A stretch of 18,299 bases of DNA from CAYRUP01 sp964427485 (GCA_964427485.1 CAYRUP010000024.1:1-18299); one strand, 5' to 3'; shown: positions 1 to 7,773, counted from the stretch's first letter. Program-made: numbers and translations. The notes: a model not told the origin generated them from the letters alone.

Positions 1-56
1 TTGAAAAGCGTCGCGGGACGACGTTCTAACTAACTTTTTCGCTTAGCTTGATGCCC
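1..56 (+). repeat. Dispersed repeat copy 1 (type A arm), left window edge
   Basis: The first 51 bases are the exact reverse complement of the last 51 bases of the window (18249-18299), and four of the next five also match. The core resembles the internal copies at 7608-7773 and 16530-16620. Internal copies continue outward with a further arm containing gcgctggatcccgctt-like sequence, so this copy is cut by the window edge. It contains the short self-complementary element CGTCG-x5-CGACG that all copies share. It is followed at 69-87 by a hairpin (7-bp stem ccttccc/gggaagg, 5-base loop), part of a variable tail. Confidence 0.9.
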
Positions 57-68
57 GCCCGTCGGGCA

Positions 69-87
69 CCTTCCCCTGCTGGGAAGG
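69..87. other. Hairpin in the variable tail of repeat copy 1
   Basis: A perfect 7-bp stem (69-75 with 81-87) encloses a 5-base loop. A longer hairpin of similar composition lies beside the right-hand copy at 18211-18241, so the tail hairpin seems to be part of the element. No U-tract follows, so a terminator role is not supported. Confidence 0.5.
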
Positions 88-153
88 CATTCTAAGCACG
101 AACCGATTTCAGGATAACTCTGGCCAATTATGCTGTAATGTAACCAAAAGATT

Positions 154-162
154 TGCTATGCT
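154..162 (+). promoter_or_regulatory. Possible extended -10 promoter for the first GT-C gene
   Basis: TGC-TATGCT reads as an extended -10 element about 34 bases before the start codon at 196. No good -35 hexamer lies 17 bases upstream, which is tolerable for extended -10 promoters. A similar TGC-TATAAA element precedes the manC-type gene at 16675-16683. Confidence 0.35.
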
Positions 163-195
163 CCACAGGAATTTTAACTGTTAGAGTGATAATGA

Positions 196-1602
196 ATGGC
201 TCATAAAAATGGATTAAGTTTTCTGTTTTATTTTGTGCTAATTTTTCTAATAGCAATGCAATATGATAATTTTGATGCTCATTTAAGCCATTCGGCGTTA
301 GACGTATTTCTTTATTTTAATTCTACTTTGCAAGATGTTTTAAAACATTATGGCATTAGTGACCCTGGATCTTTTGCGTTAGGAGGGCTCACGCTATTTC
401 ATAACAAATGGTTTGATCCAGCGACTGTTTGGCTCATCAATCTTTGGCCGCCGGGATTCATGATGCTTGAAGCAGCGATTTTAAAAATTTTTGGCGAACA
501 TGCGCCCGTTATCATCATACTACAAGTACTTGCCTCACTCAGCCTTGCTGCTACATTGCTTTTTTTCCATTCTTTTCTCACTTTGTTTACGCGCAGATAC
601 CTTGCATTATTGATACCCTTAGTGTTGTTAATTCCGGAACAATCCCGATTTTATTTTTTGGCACCTGACAGTGTTTTACGGGGCGAGACTTTTTCAATCA
701 GTTTTACACTCAGTGGTTTATTTTGTTTATATCTGGCGTATGCAAAGAACAGTAAAAAAACCGCGATTATAGCTGGCATCCTCTTTGGTCTAAGCGCCTA
801 TTTTCGTAGTCAATTCGAAATGTTTTTTATGATTGCAAGCTTTAATTTTGTATTCATGGGGATAGGTTATTTCTGTTATGTAAAAATTAAAAATCGGTCT
901 GCTCCTTTTATTTTATCCAAAAGTGTTTTTAAAACCCTAACACCATTTTCGACAATTTTTATCGCTATTGTGATGTTCCATGCCGTCACTATGCCCTATA
1001 AAATATATGGTTTTATACGCACGCATAATCTGCTCTGGGTACAAACCAGTAATTTAATGATGCAAACCAATTTTGCTACCTCTGAAATGCTGGATAAAAA
1101 TGGTGCCTCCTTTATCAGGGCCGGCGGCGGCAATATTCCTTGCGTCATTGCACCTAAAGTATGTGCTGAAGTGAACAAACAAATCGCGCTAGGAGGATTA
1201 CAGTCATCGCAGTTACGCAACAAAATAATAGGGATTCTGTTACAACATCCAGAAGCTTATCTCTCAATGAAATTAAAATTACTTCCTGCGTTTTGGTTTA
1301 ACAATATGGGCACAACCACTCAATCTGCTTTTTATCTAGCTAATATAAGCAATTATATTTTTATTCTATGTTTTTTATTTAGTTTTATCTGGATATTCAC
1401 TGCATTTAGGTCGCCGCTCACGCAGATAAACTTCTGGTTAAGCAGTTCGATTGTTTTAGCTTATGGATTAATTTTTATTTTTGCGCATTACGAAGAACGC
1501 TATTTTATTTTTTTCAAACTTTATTTCTTTGTGATGGCTATCGTAGCGGTCGTTCAGCTTATTTCCAGATCGGAAGTAAACCGCATAGAACTACATTTTT
1601 GA
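196..1602 (+). CDS. Polytopic GT-C-like membrane glycosyltransferase (paralogue 1)
   Basis: Likely an inner-membrane glycosyltransferase of the GT-C superfold (GT39/ArnT-like) that would use a polyprenyl-phosphate sugar donor on the periplasmic side. An N-terminal membrane segment (about 7-22) is followed by a first outer loop with DPGSFALGG (56-64) and WPPG (84-87). This layout resembles the acidic first loop and the PP motif before the second helix in GT39-type proteins. Roughly nine to eleven hydrophobic segments follow. A loop with GGGN and two cysteines (316 and 323) is shared with the protein at 4656-6083, to which this one is plainly homologous over its whole length. It lacks three residues of that protein near the APDSVL region. 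Its 3' end overlaps the convergent ketoisomerase gene by 49 bases. The family call rests on motif resemblance only. An O-antigen polymerase-like or uncharacterised membrane protein remains possible. Confidence 0.65.
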   Translation: MAHKNGLSFLFYFVLIFLIAMQYDNFDAHLSHSALDVFLYFNSTLQDVLKHYGISDPGSFALGGLTLFHNKWFDPATVWLINLWPPGFMMLEAAILKIFGEHAPVIIILQVLASLSLAATLLFFHSFLTLFTRRYLALLIPLVLLIPEQSRFYFLAPDSVLRGETFSISFTLSGLFCLYLAYAKNSKKTAIIAGILFGLSAYFRSQFEMFFMIASFNFVFMGIGYFCYVKIKNRSAPFILSKSVFKTLTPFSTIFIAIVMFHAVTMPYKIYGFIRTHNLLWVQTSNLMMQTNFATSEMLDKNGASFIRAGGGNIPCVIAPKVCAEVNKQIALGGLQSSQLRNKIIGILLQHPEAYLSMKLKLLPAFWFNNMGTTTQSAFYLANISNYIFILCFLFSFIWIFTAFRSPLTQINFWLSSSIVLAYGLIFIFAHYEERYFIFFKLYFFVMAIVAVVQLISRSEVNRIELHF

Positions 1603-2006
1603 GCTTTAAGATATCGCAAATAGTCATTATAGTTGCGAAAATAATCATGTTCATCATAGTGTAGTGATGCTAGAACTAAGCATACTGTTCCAGGAGAAAA
1701 ATTAGTCTGCGTACTCCAAATCAAGGGTGGAATGTAAAGACCTTGAACGGGTGAATTTAAGTGATAAACAGTTTTATTAGATCCATCATCTAAATAAGCA
1801 TCAAAACTTCCTGATAAACAAATCAAGACCTCTTCTAAAGAGCGATGGGCGTGTTCGCCACGGCGTACAGTTGGAGGAAGATTATAAGTGTAGAAAACGC
1901 GTTGAACTGTAAAAGGGACATGATTTTGTTTTTCTATGACAGTCAGATCACCACGACCATCCGTGATTTTAGGTAATTCAATAATTCTACAGAGTTCCAA
2001 ACTCAT
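1554..2006 (-). CDS. dTDP-4-keto-6-deoxyglucose 3,4-ketoisomerase (FdtA/QdtA, WxcM-like cupin)
   Basis: A 150-residue cupin enzyme that would move the keto group of dTDP-4-keto-6-deoxyglucose from C4 to C3, preparing the sugar for 3-amination toward Fuc3NAc or Qui3NAc. Family features are clear: RG near the start (Arg18), PF-x3-RVFY (31-39, Tyr39), RRGEHAHR with His52 and His54 at the expected active-site positions, GSFDAYLDDGS, LNSP, and the C-terminal YDEHDYFRNY block. Fuc3N-type (FdtA) and Qui3N-type (QdtA) enzymes differ in stereochemistry and cannot be told apart here. The gene lies 79 bases downstream of the GT2 gene on the same strand, probably in one transcript. The last 16 codons lie inside the convergent membrane-protein gene, so the C-terminal tail beyond the family core may be a read-in extension. 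Confidence 0.88.
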   Translation of the reverse strand: MSLELCRIIELPKITDGRGDLTVIEKQNHVPFTVQRVFYTYNLPPTVRRGEHAHRSLEEVLICLSGSFDAYLDDGSNKTVYHLNSPVQGLYIPPLIWSTQTNFSPGTVCLVLASLHYDEHDYFRNYNDYLRYLKAQKCSSMRFTSDLEIS

Positions 2007-2085
2007 AAAGGTTCTCTACACTCTATCACTTAAAATAAAGTAAGCAATCGTATATGAAGTAATCTCATAAGTCTATAGTAAAAAA

Positions 2086-3201
2086 TTAAAATCCTAAGCA
2101 TCTTATGCTTTTTCTAAGTGCTTTTTTAACAGGCGATAAAATTTCTTGAATCACACGGGTTCGCTTGGCTCGCAATTGCGCATAAATATAGGCTTTTGGA
2201 TCAGTATTATAAAATTCCGGTAACCAATTTTGTTCAAGAATCAAGTTATATAACTTCGGCAAATTGAAATTATAAAATTCAACAGCATGTTTCACCATTG
2301 CTTCATCTTGCATAAGCACAAATAAATTTTGTAAGCCAATATATTGTACGAGAGTTAGACGATGTTTCAAAAAAAGGAACGCTTTTTCAAAAGCAAAACT
2401 GATTTCATCCGAAAATTCAGGACGAATTAAAGACGCTTGAAAAGCTTCTTTAAAAGCAGGTATGGATGTCTCATTCAGCATCATGCGATGGACTTCGACG
2501 TATTCAAATATGCCCCGAGCTTGGTTATTGGTATGACTTAAGTTACCTTGATCAGCACGAATTCGATATTTCAATAACTTTTCAGGTAGAACAATCAAAG
2601 GGGTGCTTAATGCTATTTTGCACCAAAGCGCATAGTCTTGTAATTGGATTAATGCCGGATTAAACATCCCTTTCTCGACAATGAGTTCACGCAACACCAT
2701 ACAGGTGCCTGCACAAAGATAGTTACCATTAAAAAAAAATTGGTTAATCATCTCTTCTTGCGTATTGAACTGAAGTTGGATAATTAAATCATATAAGGTA
2801 GGATTGAGCAATCTTTGACTGTCACTATCAATAAAATCCGCCTGTGAAAAAGTGATTTTGGCCTGATGTTTTTCTAAATAGGCATATTGTATGGCAAGTC
2901 GTTCCGGATGAGAAATATCATCGCCACTCATGAGAGCAATATATGTCCCTTTTGCCCTGCGGATCGCTTGATTAAAAGCGGTACTCGGACCTTGATTAAG
3001 TTGTGAGACATAAGAAATACGGGGATCGTGATAAGTCAGAATGATTTCGTCCGTTCGATCACTCGATCCGTCATTCACAATGATGAATTCAAAATTTGAA
3101 AATGACTGATTGAGAACGCTTTCAATAGCTTGACCAATATATTTTTCATGATTATACGTAATCATGCAAACACTTATGGGAATGGATTTTTCATCATTCA
3201 T
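2086..3201 (-). CDS. GT2 family glycosyltransferase
   Basis: A 371-residue cytoplasmic or membrane-associated inverting glycosyltransferase, presumably adding one residue of the polysaccharide repeat from a nucleotide sugar. The GT-A nucleotide-binding start is present (SVCMITYNHEKYI, 10-22), followed by SVLNQSF, VNDGSSD (42-48), NQGPSTAFNQAI, and the metal-binding DxD-type SGDDIS (92-97) followed by HPERL. The C-terminal 130 or so residues are helical-looking and basic near the end, with no predicted membrane segments. A purine-rich ribosome site (gagaga) precedes the start. It is divergent from the methyltransferase gene at 3335 and leads the two-gene minus-strand unit with the ketoisomerase. 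Donor and acceptor cannot be inferred. Confidence 0.9.
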   Translation of the reverse strand: MNDEKSIPISVCMITYNHEKYIGQAIESVLNQSFSNFEFIIVNDGSSDRTDEIILTYHDPRISYVSQLNQGPSTAFNQAIRRAKGTYIALMSGDDISHPERLAIQYAYLEKHQAKITFSQADFIDSDSQRLLNPTLYDLIIQLQFNTQEEMINQFFFNGNYLCAGTCMVLRELIVEKGMFNPALIQLQDYALWCKIALSTPLIVLPEKLLKYRIRADQGNLSHTNNQARGIFEYVEVHRMMLNETSIPAFKEAFQASLIRPEFSDEISFAFEKAFLFLKHRLTLVQYIGLQNLFVLMQDEAMVKHAVEFYNFNLPKLYNLILEQNWLPEFYNTDPKAYIYAQLRAKRTRVIQEILSPVKKALRKSIRCLGF

Positions 3202-3267
3202 ATATGTCTCTCATTCATAAATTTTAAGTTGCAAGTGTAGCAATGCATTGAGACATTGGAAAGAATG

Positions 3268-3295
3268 TTGATCTCATATGGTCAATAAGTATAAT
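3268..3295 (+). promoter_or_regulatory. Sigma70-type promoter for the methyltransferase operon
   Basis: TTGATC (3268-3273) and TATAAT (3290-3295) are separated by 16 bases. The predicted transcript start near 3302 gives a leader of about 33 bases. A strong ribosome site AAGGAG (3321-3326) lies 8 bases before the ATG at 3335. This is the best-formed promoter and ribosome-site pair in block 1, and it probably drives 3335-7569. Confidence 0.65.
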
Positions 3296-3334
3296 GACCT
3301 ACATTGTGGTCGGTTTAGCCAAGGAGAATAGAGA

Positions 3335-4669
3335 ATGAAAAAGGTGAGTTCCTCAATAGTAAAATTTATCCGTAGACTGATCGGAACAAATTTTCTTAAT
3401 CAATTAGCCGAGCAAGAGAGGCAACTAACTGAACTAAATACTAAATACGCTGCCCTACAGGAAAAGCTTGAGCTGGCATCTCAGCTCATAAATACCTTGC
3501 CTAAACCATCAAAATTGAATACTTCCGCTTTAGCAAAAAAAAGAGAGCCTTTAATTTCTTCTAAACTTGGCCGTCAAATCATTTCAATTCGAGATGAAAC
3601 ACGTTTCGATCTAACAGTGGATTTCGAACTTTTTTTACTTCTTGTGGAAGATATGAAATTAAATGGAAAAAATCTCGTTCCGATTGGAGTCTGGAATGAA
3701 TATTCCGTAGATACTTCGATAACTGAAAATGTTCTGCAACAAACATTTAGAGATAACATGCATGCAATTTTCTTAACAAAATTTGCCACAATGAAATTGA
3801 TGATGGATCCTTGGATTGGTTGCATAGGTATGCAACCCGTATCTGAAGAACAAATAGATCATTATTCCACCGTGTTAAATAACATTGATCACTGTGGTTT
3901 AATCGGACAGGATTTATTCACCACTGCGATAAAACAAAATATGTTGAACACCGACTTAGGAAGCATGTTAGATGTCAATACAATAGCTGGCCTTGCACCC
4001 ATTCAAAAAGATAAGCGTTATTTTATTTTAGAAATCGGTGGAGGATACGGGCGATTGGCTGAAGCACTGACCAATGCATTCGATAATGAATTTCATTATG
4101 TGTTAGTCGATGCAGTACCTGGTTCCTTATTGTATGCACAAGAATATCTAAAAAAAGCATTTCCACACAAAAAGATAGGGTTTTATTTAACAGATACCTA
4201 TGACCCATCTTATGATTTTTACATATTGCCGCCTTGGCATTTGGACCGTATTAAAAATACTTCTTTTAATATCGGTATCAATATAGAAAGCATGCAAGAG
4301 ATGGTGCAAGAACATGTCGATTTTTATGTAAACATTTTTGATGAATGCATTGAGTGTGATGGCACTATTTATATATCAAACTCACGAAATTATCGTTTTC
4401 AAGGTATTTGGAAATTTCCAGATCATTGGCAACGACTTCTTTGCCACAATACACCTCGCTCATGGACGAATAACCATCCCACCGTTGTCTTTAAAAAAAC
4501 CTCAGAAAATTGGAGCGTTCATAATACAATTTTGGAAGGCTTATATACTCAACAAATCTCGGACTGGGATGCGAAACAAAACACAATCGTCTTACAAAAA
4601 GAAATTGAATGGCGTGATACTGAATTGAAACGATATCGCAGTGAAGTGGTAGTTAATGATGAAGCGTGA
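3335..4669 (+). CDS. Putative sugar O-methyltransferase with N-terminal coiled coil
   Basis: A 444-residue protein whose central part carries a class I SAM-dependent methyltransferase fold. LEIGGGYGR (232-240) is a classic motif I, followed by VLVDAVPGSLLYAQEYL (motif II-like, acidic residue after a hydrophobic strand). The downstream block with INIESMQEM and YISNSRNYR resembles the family annotated as putative sugar O-methyltransferase (NanM type), common in polysaccharide loci. That assignment is from recall. Residues about 20-52 form a charged heptad-like coiled coil (LAEQERQLTELNTKYAALQ region), which could oligomerise or anchor the enzyme. It has a strong ribosome site and its own promoter. 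It overlaps the next gene by 14 bases, so translation is probably coupled. It may methylate a residue of the glycan, perhaps as a cap, but the substrate is unknown. Confidence 0.72.
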   Translation: MKKVSSSIVKFIRRLIGTNFLNQLAEQERQLTELNTKYAALQEKLELASQLINTLPKPSKLNTSALAKKREPLISSKLGRQIISIRDETRFDLTVDFELFLLLVEDMKLNGKNLVPIGVWNEYSVDTSITENVLQQTFRDNMHAIFLTKFATMKLMMDPWIGCIGMQPVSEEQIDHYSTVLNNIDHCGLIGQDLFTTAIKQNMLNTDLGSMLDVNTIAGLAPIQKDKRYFILEIGGGYGRLAEALTNAFDNEFHYVLVDAVPGSLLYAQEYLKKAFPHKKIGFYLTDTYDPSYDFYILPPWHLDRIKNTSFNIGINIESMQEMVQEHVDFYVNIFDECIECDGTIYISNSRNYRFQGIWKFPDHWQRLLCHNTPRSWTNNHPTVVFKKTSENWSVHNTILEGLYTQQISDWDAKQNTIVLQKEIEWRDTELKRYRSEVVVNDEA

Positions 4670-6083
4670 AAATGGAATATGCTTTCTTTTTTATTTTATC
4701 CTGATTTTGTTAGTAGCCCATGCGAGTTTAGGACTTCAAACATTGAATTTGCCTATTCATTTCAATTCGTCTTTATACGATATTTACAAAAATTATGGCG
4801 AGGGTGATCAGGGTTCATTTGCTCGCGGTGGATTAGCTATTTTTAAAAATGGCTGGTTTGATGCGAAGACCAAATATCTCATGAGTCTCTGGCCGCCTGG
4901 TTTTATGCTGTTTGAAGCAGTCATTTTAAAAATTTTTGGCGCGAATGCGCCTTTCATCATGATATTGCAAGCCTTATTAGCATTTTGTTTGGCTATTCTC
5001 TTCAGCTTATTTAGATATACCTTAAATTTTTTTATACCTAAATTATTCGCACTCTTTATTCCTTTATTGTTATTAATTCCGCTCGAATTTCGATTTTATT
5101 TAATGGTTCCGGATGGCGTATTGTTTTTAGTGGGTGATAGTTTCGCAATTACTTTTGTTTTAATTGGGTTATTTTGTTTGTATATCGCGTATTCAAAGAA
5201 TAGCAAGACATTAGCTTGTTTAGCTGGAACAGCGTTTGCACTGAGTGCTTATTTTCACAGTCAATTCGAAATGTTTTTTTTGGTAGCAACGATTAATTTT
5301 TTATTTATAGGGATGGTCTATTTCTTTTATACTAAAATAAAAAAATCATCGTCGCTATTTCTTGTTACGATGGGTAATTTTAAAATCCTCACTCCATTTT
5401 CAACAATTTTGCTTGCCCTCCTAATGTTCCATGCGGAAACGATCCCCTACCGAATATATAATTATATGCAGTATCATACCCTGCTTTGGGTACAAACTAG
5501 CAATCAAATGATGTTAAATAATTTTATGACTTCTGCAGAGCTCGAAAAAAAAGGTGATTGGTTTATTAGCTCGGGTGGCGGAAATACTACCTGTGTCATT
5601 GCACCAAAAGAATGTGCTGAAATTCAGAAAAAAATTGCAGAAGGATTGCCCCCTGCTAAATTACGTAACAAGATAGTACAAATTGCGTTACTACATCCAT
5701 ACGCTTTTATAGCAATGAAATTAAAATTACTGACATCATTTTGGTTTATCCACTCCTATAACTATACCAATTTAATGACGGTTAAATCTCTATGCAGTGC
5801 AGCTTGGAATAATTTCAGTGATTTACTCTTTATTGGCTGTTTTTTCTTTAGTTTTTTTTGGCTATTCACATCTTTACGAATATCGCATGCCCTAATCAGT
5901 TATTGGTTAAGTAGCTCGATTGCTTTAGCTTATGGATTGATTTTTACTTTTGCGCATTATGAAACACGCTATTTTATTTTCTTTAAAATTTATTTCTTTA
6001 ATATGGCAATATTGGGAATAGCGCAGTTAATTGCTAAGTCGATAACATGTAACAAAGGACTATATGAGCAAAATTTTATTTAG
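4656..6083 (+). CDS. Polytopic GT-C-like membrane glycosyltransferase (paralogue 2)
   Basis: A 475-residue inner-membrane protein homologous throughout to the product of 196-1602. Shared features include the N-terminal NG-x2-FLFYF membrane segment, DQGSFARGG (51-59), WPPG (79-82) followed by EAVILKIFG, AYSKNSK, SAYF-x-SQFEMFF, ILTPFSTI, LLWVQTSN, GGGN and the cysteine pair 313/320. The final helices include ALAYGLIF and FAHYETRYFIFFK. The first loop and PP motif suggest GT-C architecture (GT39-like). Such enzymes transfer sugars from lipid-linked donors outside the membrane, which is known for the superfamily but inferred here. The gene starts inside the methyltransferase gene and overlaps the next gene by 20 bases, giving a tightly coupled three-gene unit. 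M1 and M2 are adjacent, and either could be the start. Confidence 0.65.
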   Translation: MMKRENGICFLFYFILILLVAHASLGLQTLNLPIHFNSSLYDIYKNYGEGDQGSFARGGLAIFKNGWFDAKTKYLMSLWPPGFMLFEAVILKIFGANAPFIMILQALLAFCLAILFSLFRYTLNFFIPKLFALFIPLLLLIPLEFRFYLMVPDGVLFLVGDSFAITFVLIGLFCLYIAYSKNSKTLACLAGTAFALSAYFHSQFEMFFLVATINFLFIGMVYFFYTKIKKSSSLFLVTMGNFKILTPFSTILLALLMFHAETIPYRIYNYMQYHTLLWVQTSNQMMLNNFMTSAELEKKGDWFISSGGGNTTCVIAPKECAEIQKKIAEGLPPAKLRNKIVQIALLHPYAFIAMKLKLLTSFWFIHSYNYTNLMTVKSLCSAAWNNFSDLLFIGCFFFSFFWLFTSLRISHALISYWLSSSIALAYGLIFTFAHYETRYFIFFKIYFFNMAILGIAQLIAKSITCNKGLYEQNFI

Positions 6084-7569
6084 CACTATCTCAGGACTTC
6101 CTTATCCGGATTTATTACCTTGTTTTTATGAAGGTTTTATCAATGCCTTACTCAGGGAAGGCAATGATGTTATGTTAATGATTACCAATAAATTCCATAC
6201 GAATCCTTGGATAACAAATCAACCGGGCAATAACATCAATCGTCATGCTGTCCTTCAGGAAGTAAAAGCGTTTAATCCAGATTTTATCATTACCTGCAAT
6301 AATTCTTTATTTGCTGGCATAGCCGATGTCGTTGACTGCCCTATTTTAGTTTGGGCGATGGATTCTCCTCCATTATTTTGCGACCAAAATACCTTAAAAA
6401 GGGATATCGGCCGCTACCAATTTATCTGCCCAACGACCGAATTTTACCCTTCTTTAATATCGCATTTTCGCGCCACAAATAGTCAAATGCATCTTATTGC
6501 CTATGCAAGTGATTTTGTGGCTGAACAACTCGAACAATCAATCCCCATTTCATTTATTGGCACTCGATTTTTGCCAACCCCAGAAATTAAAGAAGTGTTT
6601 TACCACGATATGCAAGAAGAATCTGTCAGGAATGATTTAAAAAAATTCTTATGTGCCTTCGAAAAAGATGTTTTATTATCGCCTGATACATTGTTAGATT
6701 CTCTATCCAAAACCAGTCAGAAAATTTTAAAAAAAATTCCTCACGTCACGTTATTAAATCTTTTATCAAGCAATATTCGTTCACAAACGCTTTATCATAT
6801 TCATGATTTAGGTTTGCATTTATATGGGTCGAAAGCTTGGTATGATTTTTTTGATTTTTCCTTACCTTTTGCATTTTGTTTTCAAGATAAATCCGTTTGT
6901 ACGGTAGCAGAAAATCAGAATTTATATAACACGAGCAAGATTGCTATCAATATTACCCATGTTCAAGCAAAAAATACGTTTGGATGGCGGGTAAGAGATA
7001 TTATGGCAACGAATGCTTGTTTAATTTCAGATTACAGAAAGGACTTAGTCACATTATTTTCTAAATACGTCGATATTCCCATTTTTAATAATCCCTTTGA
7101 AGCACGAAGTTTATGTAAAAAATTATTAAAAGATGATATTTGGCGAAAAGAAATCGTAGCTGGTTCACAATTAGCAATAGAAGAAAATCATCGTTTTAAT
7201 CATCGTTTAATTGAATTAGAAAATACCTTTGGATTCGACCTGCATCCGAGTAAAACCCAAGGTACATTCAAGCAAATACATGCAAAAGATTTTCAAGAAC
7301 TATCTAATGGGGAATCTTCAAGAATTTTTCAACAATGGACGAGTTATGCTTTTGCTTACAAAGTATTTAAAAGAATTTTACCGTATTCAGTCAAAGCAAG
7401 ATTAAAAGGTCGTATCAATATCCCTAGCCCTCTAACCCATTTTCAAAAATCCGCGCTGGCTATTGATACTCACACATCAATAAAAAAGAAATTTGTCATG
7501 AATTTTCGACAAAGATATAGGAATACTTATTTGCATAAAATTTTTAAAATCATTTTTTGCAGAGAATAA
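6064..7569 (+). CDS. CgeB-like glycosyltransferase (GT-B, glycosyl transferases group 1)
   Basis: A 501-residue soluble-looking protein. The N-terminal half (ILFSTISGLPYPDLLPCFYEGF, then FNPDFIITCNNS and CPILVWAMDSPP) looks like the donor-free Rossmann half of GT-B enzymes of the CgeB type. The C-terminal half carries LYNTSKIAINI (about 287-297), FGWRVRDIMATNACLIS and the CKKLLKDD block, matching the layout of the glycosyl transferases group 1 domain found in CgeB-like proteins. The last 90 residues are basic (FKRILPYSVKARLKGR; ending in KIFKIIFCRE) and could contact the membrane. It is the third gene of a unit in which both junctions overlap, so it is likely co-expressed with the GT-C protein and methyltransferase. 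It ends 38 bases before the palindromic repeat. The transferred sugar is unknown. Confidence 0.72.
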   Translation: MSKILFSTISGLPYPDLLPCFYEGFINALLREGNDVMLMITNKFHTNPWITNQPGNNINRHAVLQEVKAFNPDFIITCNNSLFAGIADVVDCPILVWAMDSPPLFCDQNTLKRDIGRYQFICPTTEFYPSLISHFRATNSQMHLIAYASDFVAEQLEQSIPISFIGTRFLPTPEIKEVFYHDMQEESVRNDLKKFLCAFEKDVLLSPDTLLDSLSKTSQKILKKIPHVTLLNLLSSNIRSQTLYHIHDLGLHLYGSKAWYDFFDFSLPFAFCFQDKSVCTVAENQNLYNTSKIAINITHVQAKNTFGWRVRDIMATNACLISDYRKDLVTLFSKYVDIPIFNNPFEARSLCKKLLKDDIWRKEIVAGSQLAIEENHRFNHRLIELENTFGFDLHPSKTQGTFKQIHAKDFQELSNGESSRIFQQWTSYAFAYKVFKRILPYSVKARLKGRINIPSPLTHFQKSALAIDTHTSIKKKFVMNFRQRYRNTYLHKIFKIIFCRE

Positions 7570-7607
7570 CAACAAGATTAATTCATCCTTCGGGGTTGGG
7601 GGCATAC

Positions 7608-7773
7608 GCGTCAAGCTAAGCAAAAATACAGTTTAGAACGTCGTCCCGCGACGCTTTTCAAGCGGGATCCAGCGCCTTTTATTAAATTATTTTTCTATTA
7701 ATGCCCAAAAAAGGCACTGGGTCCCGCTTAAAAAGCGTCGCGGGATGACGCTCTAACTAACTTTTTCGCTTAG
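7608..7773. repeat. Composite palindromic repeat (type B arm plus type A arm)
   Basis: Two repeat copies face each other. The left copy (7608-7698, minus orientation) matches 16530-16620 in 88 of 91 positions by hand alignment. The right copy (about 7709-7773, plus orientation) resembles copy 1 at the window start. Arms 7634-7680 and 7709-7755 are inverted repeats with 42 of 47 matching positions around a 28-base AT-rich loop. The element fills the convergent junction between the CgeB-like gene and the hexapeptide transferase gene and could act as a bidirectional terminator. Its right arm encodes the end of the hexapeptide transferase. Confidence 0.9.

Noticed and set aside
996..1223. Open frames antisense to or out of frame with real genes (also 399-581, 2466-2663, 4023-4208, 4338-4628, 8251-8610, 12306-12515, 13197-13475, 13841-14038, 16766-16987)
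   Set aside because: They lie within well-supported genes, encode compositionally odd proteins without recognisable motifs, and lack ribosome sites.
196..6083. The two membrane proteins as Wzy polymerases or Wzx flippases
   Set aside because: The first-loop acidic motif, the WPPG motif and the overall layout fit GT-C better, and the locus has an ABC exporter, which makes Wzx/Wzy unlikely. The possibility is not fully excluded.
7634..7755. tRNA or structured RNA gene in the palindrome
   Set aside because: The structure is one simple long hairpin with no cloverleaf, T-loop consensus or anticodon arm.
7608..7773. CRISPR array or insertion sequence with its own transposase
   Set aside because: Copies are few, far apart, inverted and without spacer periodicity, and no open frame in or near them resembles a transposase.
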